Origin: Olsenella massiliensis
GTDB taxonomy: Bacteria; Actinomycetota; Coriobacteriia; Coriobacteriales; Atopobiaceae
Assembly: GCF_001457795.1 (NCBI RefSeq)
Contig: NZ_LN898211.1
Location: forward strand, 372,001-436,000
Reading direction: 5' to 3'
Length of the DNA stretch: 64,000 nt
The translations under genes were made by a program, and so were the position numbers. The notes beneath the pieces are model-generated. The model made no database searches and was not told the DNA's origin. It saw only the letters and a list, made by a program, of their open reading frames with translations. Every line of letters starts with the position of its first letter. Position 1 is the stretch's first letter. Below are positions 26,977-34,678 of this stretch, in pieces.

Positions 26977-28305
26977 GTGGCCATGAAGCTTCCAGACCAG
27001 ACGCGTCGTCCCACGTCTCGGGAACCTCTGCCGACGCGCTGCGCCGACGCGCCCCGGCCGCGCCTCGCCCTGCCGCAGCTTCCCGTCATCCGCCGCTCGG
27101 CCCTCAGGGTCGCCGCCGGCGCTGGCGTCGTGGCGGCGACGGCGGGAACGGTCAGCATCGTCAGGGGCTGCTCCGCTCCGGGCGGAAACGATGGCTCACC
27201 CACCGTCGTGGACGCGACCCGCGCCGACTACGTCATCGACCCCAAGACGAACGAGAGTCGTTACGACGTGGTTGATCTGCCGCTCGCGGAGAGGTCGTCC
27301 TGGACGCTGGGGCTGGGCAACGTCCTGCACCCCGGGGAGGGAACCTGGCTTCCCGTGACGACGGCGGGCTCCTCGGCGGCGCCCATGGTCAAGGGCTCTG
27401 CCCTCTCGACGGCAGACGGCACGCTCAGGGAGGTCGTCGCCGAGCCCCTCTCAAGCGACAAGACCAGCTTCGTCATATATGACGTGCGCTGCTCGGACGC
27501 AGTCTACGCCTGGGTCGAGCTCGACCTCCTCACGCACGCCTGGGTGCTGTACGCCTCGGCGTTTGCGGGCGGGGCTCTTGCGGGCAGCCCCACCAAGCTG
27601 TGGGAGGCGGGGGCCGACTACGATCCCGCGCCCTTCGCGGTCGCGGGCACCAAGGTCATCTGGCAGGTCATGCCCGCGCTGTCCGGATCCAAGACCACCG
27701 AGCACTCCTACTGCTACGTCTGGAGCCTGGGGTCCGGCGAGGCGAAATCCGTCGTCGAGTCCCCGGGCCGCTTTGCGACCGAACCGCTCGCGTCGGGCGG
27801 CACCGTGACCCTCGTCCCGCGCGTCAACGCGGAGGCGGGCGTCTATTACGGCATCACGGCCTACACGCTCTCGGATGACCTCGCCACGCAGGTGGACCGC
27901 CTCGTGCTGCCCGCCACCGTGAGGCCCCTCAACGCCGTGCGCATCGGGGACGAGTTCGCGTTCTCCATCGAGGCCACCTACGCCTCCGGGGGGCTCCTTG
28001 GCACCATGGGAACCTACGTGGGCCATGGTGACGGCCCCTTCGTGGCGCTGTCCCGCGAGCCCGCCGCGGCGGTCGCGGGACGGGGGAGGACCTACGTCAT
28101 CAGGGCCAGTTCCTCGTACTTCGTGGTTGACGCCGGCAGCAGGACCTACTCGACCCTCTCGGCGGCCAACCGCTGCATCAACTACGGGGAGTATCCCGCG
28201 CGGGCGGGGGAGTGCGACAGCTTTGTGACCTTCTCCACCATCAAGGCTCAGGACACCGGGTATCCTGAGTCCGTGAACGTGCGGAGCTTCTCGTTTGGCT
28301 CCTGA
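26977..28305 (+). CDS. Exported protein with twin-arginine/lipobox-like signal, function unknown
   Basis: A 442-residue protein. A basic, Pro-rich cytoplasmic leader ends in IRRSALRVAAGAGVVAATAG, a twin-arginine motif before a hydrophobic core. VRGCSAPGG follows and may act as a lipobox. The exported part is rich in Ser, Thr, Gly and aromatic residues, with repeated short strand-like segments (SYCYVWSLGSGE, VYYGITAYTLSDD) that suggest a beta-propeller. Start GTG 26977 or ATG 26983; AGGAGG precedes both. No family with known function was recognised. It lies directly upstream of a two-component system. Confidence 0.7.
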   Translation: MAMKLPDQTRRPTSREPLPTRCADAPRPRLALPQLPVIRRSALRVAAGAGVVAATAGTVSIVRGCSAPGGNDGSPTVVDATRADYVIDPKTNESRYDVVDLPLAERSSWTLGLGNVLHPGEGTWLPVTTAGSSAAPMVKGSALSTADGTLREVVAEPLSSDKTSFVIYDVRCSDAVYAWVELDLLTHAWVLYASAFAGGALAGSPTKLWEAGADYDPAPFAVAGTKVIWQVMPALSGSKTTEHSYCYVWSLGSGEAKSVVESPGRFATEPLASGGTVTLVPRVNAEAGVYYGITAYTLSDDLATQVDRLVLPATVRPLNAVRIGDEFAFSIEATYASGGLLGTMGTYVGHGDGPFVALSREPAAAVAGRGRTYVIRASSSYFVVDAGSRTYSTLSAANRCINYGEYPARAGECDSFVTFSTIKAQDTGYPESVNVRSFSFGS

Positions 28306-28401
28306 TGCCAAACGCGCCCGACTGCGCTAAGATGTGTAGAGATTAGTGATATTTTGTGTGCCTGCGCGCCGCGAGCGCTGCCGACGACGGAGGGGGATCA
28401 C

Positions 28402-29136
28402 ATGACGGAAGAGAAGAAGATCCTTCTGGTGGAGGACGAGAAGACAATCCGCGACGCCGTCGCGGCCTACCTCGAGCGCGAGGGATACATGGTGCGGGGC
28501 GTGGGCGACGGCCAGAGCGCGCTCGAGGAGTTCGAGAAGCACAGCTTTGACCTCATCGTGCTCGACCTCATGCTTCCCAAGCTGTCGGGCGAGCGCGTCT
28601 GCCGCGCCGTGCGCGAGACGTCCAACGTGCCCATCATCATGCTGACCGCAAAGGGCGAGGTCGAGGACCGCATCATCGGCCTGGAGCTCGGCGCGGACGA
28701 CTACCTTGTCAAGCCGTTCTCGCCGCGCGAGCTCGTGGCGCGCGTGCGCGCCCTGCTGCGCCGCGCCCATGCCGAGGCGGAGCCCCAGCTTGAGGTGCTC
28801 GACTTTGGCGACCTGGTCATTGACATCTCGGGCCATAAGGTGCTGGTCGAGAACGAGGAGGTTGACCTCACGGCCTCCGAGTTCAAGCTGCTCACCACCC
28901 TGGCGCGTTACCCCGGGCGCGTCTATAACCGCATGGAGCTGGTCGAGAAGGTCCTGGGATACGACTTCGAGGGCTATGAGCGCACGATCGACTCCCACGT
29001 CAAGAACCTCCGCGCCAAGCTGGGTGACGACCCGCGCCACCCGCGCTGGCTCTATACCGTCCACGGCGTGGGCTATCGCTTTGAGGCCAAGGACAAGCCG
29101 ATGGACTCCACGGACGCCCGCTCCCCCAGGAAGTAG
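28402..29136 (+). CDS. OmpR/PhoB-family response regulator
   Basis: A 244-residue regulator. The receiver domain begins KKILLVEDEKTIRDAV, the phospho-acceptor Asp is in DLIVLDLMLP near residue 54, and LTAKGE and DDYLVKPF carry the conserved Thr and Lys. The C-terminal winged helix contains DLTASEFKLLTTLARYPGR and RTIDSHVKNLRAKLGDD. The ATG at 28402 has GGAGGGGG upstream; an in-frame ATG at 28354 has no such site. It is followed directly by its histidine kinase. The target genes are unknown, and the upstream exported protein is a candidate. Confidence 0.93.
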   Translation: MTEEKKILLVEDEKTIRDAVAAYLEREGYMVRGVGDGQSALEEFEKHSFDLIVLDLMLPKLSGERVCRAVRETSNVPIIMLTAKGEVEDRIIGLELGADDYLVKPFSPRELVARVRALLRRAHAEAEPQLEVLDFGDLVIDISGHKVLVENEEVDLTASEFKLLTTLARYPGRVYNRMELVEKVLGYDFEGYERTIDSHVKNLRAKLGDDPRHPRWLYTVHGVGYRFEAKDKPMDSTDARSPRK

Positions 29137-30744
29137 GTGCCAGCCGTCGTGGCAGACTCACCCGACGACCTCAAGCGTCGTCGCGACGACGCGTCCCCCT
29201 GTCGCATGGACGTGGAAAAGGCCAGCTACAGCACCGTCTCGCGCAAGGTGAGGCCGCCACGCGCCACCAAGACCTTCGGCGGCAGGATGGCGTTCTTCTT
29301 TGTCCTCACGACGCTGACGACCGTGCTGGTCCTCACGCTCGTGCTGGCGGTGACCTGGGAGGGGCAGTTCCAGAGCTACACCCGCCAGAACATGCAGAAC
29401 CTCGTCGAGCAGACCGCGGAGAGCATCGCCGCCAAGTACGACGCCGACGGCTCCTGGACCCCTGACGTCCTCAGCTATGCCGCCGACGTGTCGCTCTCCT
29501 CGTCTGACGTGGGCATTCAGGTCCTCGACGCGGACGGCACCGTCGTCTACGACGACACCTGGCACAGCTCCCGTCGCTCCGGCGGCATGACGTCCACCGG
29601 GACGCACGTGCCGGCAGGTGCGGTGCCGGCCGGGGCCGACTCCGTGGTCACGGCCGACGTGGTCGCCTCGGGCGGTGAGGTCGTGGGCACGGTCCGCATG
29701 TGGGCGTTCGGCTCGGACGCGCTGCTCACCAAGAACGACAGCGCCTTTCGCGTCAGCTCGTATCAGGCGATCGCGGTGGCGGCCGCCATCGCCATAGGCA
29801 CCACCATCGTCATCGGCTACCAGTTCTCGCGCTCGCTCGCCAAGCCCATCCAGAAGATAACCAATACGGCGGCGCGCATCAGGAGCGGCGACCTCACGGC
29901 GCGAACGGGATTCTCGGGCGACGACGAGTTCGGCAGGCTCGGCGAGACCTTTGACGGCATGGCGAGCGAGATCGAGCACGACATCAAGTTTGAGCATCGT
30001 CTCACGAGCGACGTGGCCCATGAGCTCAGGACGCCGCTCATGGCGACGCTCGCCACGGTCGAGGCCATGCAGGACGGGGTGCTCCCCGCCGACGACGAGC
30101 ACTTCGAGATCGTCGCCGCCGAGGTCAGGCGCCTCTCGCGCCTGGTTGACGCCATGCTGCACCTCTCACGCATCGAAAACGACAGCAGCGACCTTGCCGT
30201 CGAGGACACCGACCTCGTGTATCTGTGCCGCAGCCTGGTGTCCATGCAGGAGCAGCTCTTTGACGAGAAGGGCCTGCGGCTGCACTTTGACGACCAGACG
30301 CCCTCCCACGAGCTCTTTGCGGAGGTCAACCCCGATCTCATCCGCGAGGCAATCACCAACCTCATGTCCAACGCCCTTCGCTACACGCCCGAGGGCGGCA
30401 GGACCCTCGTGAGCGTGGCCCGAGAGCGCGGCGTGGCGCGCATCAGCGTGCAGGACACCGGCATTGGCATCGCCAAGGAGGACGTCGCGCGCGTCTTCTC
30501 GCGCTTCTGGCGCTCCGACGCCAGCCGCGAGCGCGTCTCGGGGGGGCTGGGCGTGGGACTGGCGCTCACCAAGGAGATCATCGACCGCCACAACGGGAGC
30601 ATCAGCGTGGAGTCCGAGCTGGGAAGGGGCACCACCTTCACGCTCAGGATCCCCCTCGTGCGCGAGAAGGGCGGCCCGCGCTCCCGCGAGCCACGCCCGG
30701 CCCCTGTGGCGATGCCGCCCGGGCGGGCGCCTGACGGCTCATAG
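29137..30744 (+). CDS. Membrane sensor histidine kinase, partner of the upstream regulator
   Basis: A protein of up to 535 residues. A cytoplasmic N-tail leads to a membrane segment (MAFFFVLTTLTTVLVLTLVL, about 51-70), an extracytoplasmic sensor of about 135 residues, and a second membrane segment near 205-228. HAMP follows, then HisKA with the phospho-site DVAHELRTPL near residue 292. HATPase_c has NLMSNALRYTPEGG, DTGIGIAKED and GLGVGLALTKEI. The start GTG 29137 directly follows the regulator's stop; GTG 29149 and ATG 29206 are alternatives. The signal sensed is not apparent. Confidence 0.92.
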   Translation: MPAVVADSPDDLKRRRDDASPCRMDVEKASYSTVSRKVRPPRATKTFGGRMAFFFVLTTLTTVLVLTLVLAVTWEGQFQSYTRQNMQNLVEQTAESIAAKYDADGSWTPDVLSYAADVSLSSSDVGIQVLDADGTVVYDDTWHSSRRSGGMTSTGTHVPAGAVPAGADSVVTADVVASGGEVVGTVRMWAFGSDALLTKNDSAFRVSSYQAIAVAAAIAIGTTIVIGYQFSRSLAKPIQKITNTAARIRSGDLTARTGFSGDDEFGRLGETFDGMASEIEHDIKFEHRLTSDVAHELRTPLMATLATVEAMQDGVLPADDEHFEIVAAEVRRLSRLVDAMLHLSRIENDSSDLAVEDTDLVYLCRSLVSMQEQLFDEKGLRLHFDDQTPSHELFAEVNPDLIREAITNLMSNALRYTPEGGRTLVSVARERGVARISVQDTGIGIAKEDVARVFSRFWRSDASRERVSGGLGVGLALTKEIIDRHNGSISVESELGRGTTFTLRIPLVREKGGPRSREPRPAPVAMPPGRAPDGS

Positions 30745-30879
30745 CGAGCCGCGTCGACGGCAGTGCGCCTTCTTGTGGGTATGCATGCGCTGGTTCGGGA
30801 GGGGGCATACAGTACAATCGGGTGTGGGCGCCGCCGCGCGGCGGCTCAGACAGACAAGCACGTTGCGTGAGGAGAGAAC

Positions 30880-31776
30880 ATGGGAGCTATGGAGCTTCGA
30901 CCGGACTCGCACGGCAAGGTCCGCGACATCTACGACTGCGGCGACAGCCTGCTGATGGTTGCCAGCGACCGCATCAGCGCGTTTGACTTCATCCTACCGG
31001 ACGAGATTCCCCATAAGGGAGAGGTGCTGTCGCGCATCTCGGCATTCTGGTTCGACATGTTCAAGGACCTCATACCCAACCATCTCATCTCGATGGACGT
31101 GGCGGACTTCCCCAAGGGGTACCAGGCGTACGCCGACTACCTGACCGGCAGGTCCATGCTGGTCAAGAAGGCCCAGACCGTTCCGATCGAGTGCATCGTG
31201 CGCGGCTACCTGACCGGGTCGGGCAAGAAGACCTACGACGAGGACCAGACCGTCTGCGGCATCAAGCTCCCGGCCGGTCTCACCGAGGCCTCCAAGCTTC
31301 CCGAGCCCATCTTTACGCCCTCGACCAAGGCCGAGCTCGGCGACCATGACGAGAACATCTCCTTTGAGCGCTGCGCCCAGATCGTGGGCGATGACGTGGC
31401 GCGCCAGCTTCGCGACGCCTCGCTCAAGATCTACACGGCGGCGTCTGAGTATGCCGCCGAACGCGGCGTGATCATCGCCGACACGAAGTTCGAGTTTGGC
31501 TTCATCGACGGCGAGCTCACGCTCATCGACGAGGCGCTCACGCCCGACTCGAGCCGCTTCTGGCCCGCCGACGCCTTTGAGCCCGGCAAGGTCCAGCCCA
31601 GCTATGACAAGCAGTACGTCCGTGACTGGCTCAAGGCCAACTGGGACATGACCGGCGAGCCCCCGCACCTGCCCCAGGAGGTCATCGAGGGAACGTCCAG
31701 GCGCTACGAGGAGGCCTTCCGCATCATCACGGGCGCACCGTTCGAGTCCATGAGGAGCTCACATGTCTCTGCGTGA
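30880..31776 (+). CDS. purC: Phosphoribosylaminoimidazole-succinocarboxamide synthase (SAICAR synthase)
   Basis: A 298-residue ATP-dependent ligase joining CAIR and aspartate in purine synthesis; PurB acts on the product. It shows GKVRDIYDCGDSLLMVASDR, SAFDFILPDEIPHKG, ECIVRGYLTGSGKKTY and the second half IADTKFEFGFIDGELTLIDE. The ATG at 30880 has a GAGGAGAG site; ATG 30889 is a possible alternative. The length is that of the longer family branch. A -10-like TACAAT lies about 60 bp upstream. It overlaps the next start by 14 bases. Confidence 0.96.
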   Translation: MGAMELRPDSHGKVRDIYDCGDSLLMVASDRISAFDFILPDEIPHKGEVLSRISAFWFDMFKDLIPNHLISMDVADFPKGYQAYADYLTGRSMLVKKAQTVPIECIVRGYLTGSGKKTYDEDQTVCGIKLPAGLTEASKLPEPIFTPSTKAELGDHDENISFERCAQIVGDDVARQLRDASLKIYTAASEYAAERGVIIADTKFEFGFIDGELTLIDEALTPDSSRFWPADAFEPGKVQPSYDKQYVRDWLKANWDMTGEPPHLPQEVIEGTSRRYEEAFRIITGAPFESMRSSHVSA

Positions 31777-32378
31777 CACCATCGAGGCCGCCCGCAAGGA
31801 GGCCCAGGAAGCCGGCGTCCTGCCCAAGGCGGGCGCCGAGGACGCCAACGACAAGGCCGAGAGCGACGAGGAGCGCGCGGGCTTCACGCGTCGCTCGGTC
31901 GCTGTGTCTGATACACATCTTGAGGTCGGTTCCTCGCAGGTATTCCATCACGATGTAGTCCCTGTCTCTTATACCCATCTAGATGTGTAGAGGAGAGCTG
32001 CTCAAGGACGACCCCGCCTACAGGCGCGGTCAGCGCGTCTGGTGGATTCTGCTGGGCGCGGGATTCGGCGCCACGGTCATATCCACGATCCTGATGACCT
32101 ACTATCCTGACGCGCAGGCAGACCCCCTCTCGGTGCCGGGGCTGCTGTCCATCGCCCTCATCGTGCTCGCCTACGGCGGCATCGTCAGCGCCCTGATCTA
32201 TGACTGGCGCAAGGTCAAGCCGCTCCGCACGGCCGCGGAGGCGGCGGTCAGCGGCATGAGCGACAAGAAGGTGGCGCAGATCCTGCGGCAGGACGCCGAG
32301 AAGGAGGCCCGCAGGAAGGCGCAAAAGGCCGAGGCGCGCGCCGCAAGGAGGGGCGTTCGCAACACGCGTCACGAGTAG
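31763..32378 (+). pseudogene. Small membrane protein gene broken by an assembly artefact
   Basis: The N-terminal part (31763-31901, SD GAGGAGC) encodes an acidic segment starting MSLRDTIEAARKEAQEAG. The C-terminal part (about 32001-32378) encodes DDPAYRRGQRVWWILLG, two membrane segments and a Lys/Arg/Ala-rich tail (KVAQILRQDAEKEARRKAQ). The two parts are in different frames and are separated by 98 bp of adapter and copied sequence. The living strain very probably has one intact gene, and real codons are probably missing here. Function unknown; coupling to purC is by a 14-base overlap. Confidence 0.75.
31902..31999. other. Assembly artefact: degenerate Nextera mosaic ends around a pknB fragment
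   Basis: A mosaic end with two mismatches (31902-31920) is followed by 39 bp identical to 34330-34368 of the pknB gene (copy at 31921-31959). Next comes a mosaic end with one mismatch (31962-31980), then a degenerate inverted end (31981-31999). The copied segment encodes part of a kinase on the minus strand and has no reason to be here. The mismatches look like low-quality read ends. Confidence 0.95.
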
Positions 32379-32474
32379 CGACGCGCCGGGTCCTGCCTGG
32401 GGGCGGGCGTGCCGCCCGACGGTCCCAAACTGTGGCGCACCGTCCGCCCAAGTGATGCTAGAATGCTAACGCAC

Positions 32475-32550
32475 GGCCCCGTAGCTCAGGGGATAGAGCA
32501 CAGGTTTCCTAAACCTGGTGTCGTTGGTTCGAATCCGACCGGGGTCACCA
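32475..32550 (+). tRNA. tRNA-Arg (anticodon CCT)
   Basis: A 76-nt cloverleaf: acceptor GGCCCCG with CGGGGTC (one G-U pair), anticodon arm CAGGT-TTCCTAA-ACCTG giving CCT, TψC loop TTCGAAT, encoded CCA. It reads AGG. A terminator follows. Confidence 0.96.
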
Positions 32551-32560
32551 CGCAACATGA

Positions 32561-32589
32561 GGCCACAGCCCTAGGGCTGTGGCCTTTTT
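32561..32589 (+). terminator. Intrinsic terminator after tRNA-Arg
   Basis: A long perfect stem GGCCACAGCC/GGCTGTGGCC with a short loop is followed by TTTTT. Strong. Confidence 0.95.
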
Positions 32590-32656
32590 GTCACGGGTCA
32601 CCCGCCTGGGGCCCCGTGACGGGGAGCGCGCGCGTGCGCCCCCGTCTGACGGGGGG

Positions 32657-34615
32657 CTAGTTGCCGCCCGACCCCGCCGAACCCGCGCCGCCCGCGTTCG
32701 CGGAGGCTCCGGACGACACGCTGATGGCGATCGTGGAGCCCCGGGTGGCGCTGCCGGTGACGGACTGGCTGATGACCGTGCCCTTGTCCACGGTCGAGCT
32801 GGCCTCATAGCTCGTCGACGCCGTGAATCCCGCCGCCTTCAGGGCGCTCACCGCCGCGCCTTCGCTCATGCCCACCACCGAGGGGACGGTCGCCTTCGTC
32901 GATCCGGAGGAGACGGTGATGGTGATGGTGGAGCCCTTGGCGGCCTTGTCGGTGCTTGACTGCCTGATGACGTGACCCTTGTCAACCTCGTCGCTCTCGG
33001 CCGACTTGGTGCTCACCGAGAACCCCGCCGCCTCCAGGGCGCTCGTGGCCTCCTGCGCCGACATGCCGACCACGTTAGGAACGTCCACGTTCTCGGCGCC
33101 CTTCGAGAGCTGGTAGGTGACGGTGTCGCCCGCCTTTGCCGAGGCGTCCTTGCCGGGGCTCTGGGACGCGACGGTCCCCACCTCGACGTCGGAGCTGTAG
33201 ACGGAGTCCCCCGCCTGGCCCACGAGGCCCACGGCCTTGAGCGCCGCCTCGGCCTCGGACGGCGTCATGTGCGTAAGGTCGGGAACCGTGACCGTGGCGG
33301 CGGGCTCCTCCCCCTTGGAGACGACGAGGTTGATCTGGGTGCCCTTGGGCTTGCGCAGCCCGGCGTCGGGGTCCTGGTCAATGACGAGGCCCTTCTGCAC
33401 GGTGGAGCTGTACTCCTCCTTCACGCTGCCCTTTTGGAAGTAGCCGGCCTCGGAGATCTCCCGTAGGGCCTGCTCCTGCGTGAGGCCTATGAAGTTGGGG
33501 ACGGGCTGGGTCTGCGAGCCGTTGCCGAGCATGCTCACCACGGCGACGATGGCGCCGACGAGCAGGATGGTGGCCACGATGGTGCCGGCCACGAGGCGAC
33601 GTCGATGGGACCGGCGCCGGTCGGCCTCATCCTGGAGCGCCCTCTGCGTGGCCATCTGCGGGCGCAGATGTCCCGTGGCGTCCACGCGGCGGAAGGACGC
33701 GGTGTTGCCCGCGGGCGCGGCCGCCTGGGTTGGGCTCGTGACGGGCAGGGGGGTCGTGACGTTTTGGATCGTGGCCGTCGCGCTGTTGACGGCGCGCAGG
33801 CGGCCGGCAAGATAGTCCCTGAGCACGCGCGCCAGCTCGTCTGCCGACTGGAAGCGGTCGGACGGGCTCTTCTGCATGCACTTGAGGATGATGCTCTCCA
33901 GCGAGGGGTCGATTTGGGGGTTGCGCTGGCTGGGCGGCATCGGCTGCTCGTTCACCTGCTTGAGCGCCACCGAGATGGCGTCGTCGCCGTCAAAGGGAAC
34001 CGATCCCGTGGCCGCCTCGTACATGACGACGCCCAGCGAGTAGATGTCCGTGGTGGGTCCGAGCACCTTGCCCTGGGTCTGCTCGGGCGAGACGTAGTGG
34101 GCGGTCCCCAGCACCGAGTTGTCCGTGGTCAGGTGGCTGTTCTTGGCCCGCGCGATGCCAAAGTCCATGACTTTGACGTTGCCGTCGGGCTGGACCATGA
34201 TGTTTTGGGGCTTGATGTCGCGATGGATGATCTCGTGGGCGTGCGCCACCGAGAGCGCCTGGGCGATCTGTGACCCGATCTGGGCGACCTTCTTGCAGTC
34301 GAGCGCCCCGTGACGCCGTATGCCGCTCTTGAGGTCGGTTCCTCGCAGGTATTCCATCACGATGTAGTACGTCTCGCCGTCCTTGCCCCAGTCATAGACC
34401 GAGACGATGTAGGGACTCTGGAGCGCCGCCGCCGCCTGGGCCTCCTGCTTGAAGCGTGCCGCGAAGGAGGGGTCGGCGGCAAACTGGGGCAGCATCGTCT
34501 TGATGGCCACCGTACGCCCGAGCACCTGGTCGATGCCGCGATACACGACGGCCATGCCGCCTGTGCCGATCTTGTCCTGGACCGCGTATCGTCCGCCGAG
34601 CAGCTTGTCTGACAT
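32657..34615 (-). CDS. pknB: PknB-type Ser/Thr protein kinase with four PASTA domains
   Basis: A 652-residue kinase. The catalytic domain has the glycine loop IGTGGMAVVYRG, VAIK lysine, HRDIKPQN and DFG (VKVMDFGIA). Activation-loop threonines are visible (LTTDNSVLGTAHYVSPEQ). A juxtamembrane linker leads to one membrane segment (LVAGTIVATILLVGAIVAVV, about 345-365). Four PASTA repeats (starting near VPNFIGL, VPDLTHM, VPNVVGM and VPSVVGM) and a Gly/Ser tail follow. PASTA domains bind peptidoglycan fragments and lipid II. It is the last gene of the envelope-growth cluster. A 39-bp piece of it is wrongly duplicated at 31921. Confidence 0.96.
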   Translation of the reverse strand: MSDKLLGGRYAVQDKIGTGGMAVVYRGIDQVLGRTVAIKTMLPQFAADPSFAARFKQEAQAAAALQSPYIVSVYDWGKDGETYYIVMEYLRGTDLKSGIRRHGALDCKKVAQIGSQIAQALSVAHAHEIIHRDIKPQNIMVQPDGNVKVMDFGIARAKNSHLTTDNSVLGTAHYVSPEQTQGKVLGPTTDIYSLGVVMYEAATGSVPFDGDDAISVALKQVNEQPMPPSQRNPQIDPSLESIILKCMQKSPSDRFQSADELARVLRDYLAGRLRAVNSATATIQNVTTPLPVTSPTQAAAPAGNTASFRRVDATGHLRPQMATQRALQDEADRRRSHRRRLVAGTIVATILLVGAIVAVVSMLGNGSQTQPVPNFIGLTQEQALREISEAGYFQKGSVKEEYSSTVQKGLVIDQDPDAGLRKPKGTQINLVVSKGEEPAATVTVPDLTHMTPSEAEAALKAVGLVGQAGDSVYSSDVEVGTVASQSPGKDASAKAGDTVTYQLSKGAENVDVPNVVGMSAQEATSALEAAGFSVSTKSAESDEVDKGHVIRQSSTDKAAKGSTITITVSSGSTKATVPSVVGMSEGAAVSALKAAGFTASTSYEASSTVDKGTVISQSVTGSATRGSTIAISVSSGASANAGGAGSAGSGGN

Positions 34616-34678
34616 CGTCTCTCCTATCCGTTGGCGACCGCGTCGCCCTCACGCATGCTCATGGTACAACGCACACCC

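Noticed and set aside
28331-28339. AGATGTGTA resembling a third mosaic-end fragment
   Set aside because: Only nine bases match and there is no copied DNA beside it; it lies in a plausible promoter region. A similar short match near 22193-22201 was rejected for the same reason.
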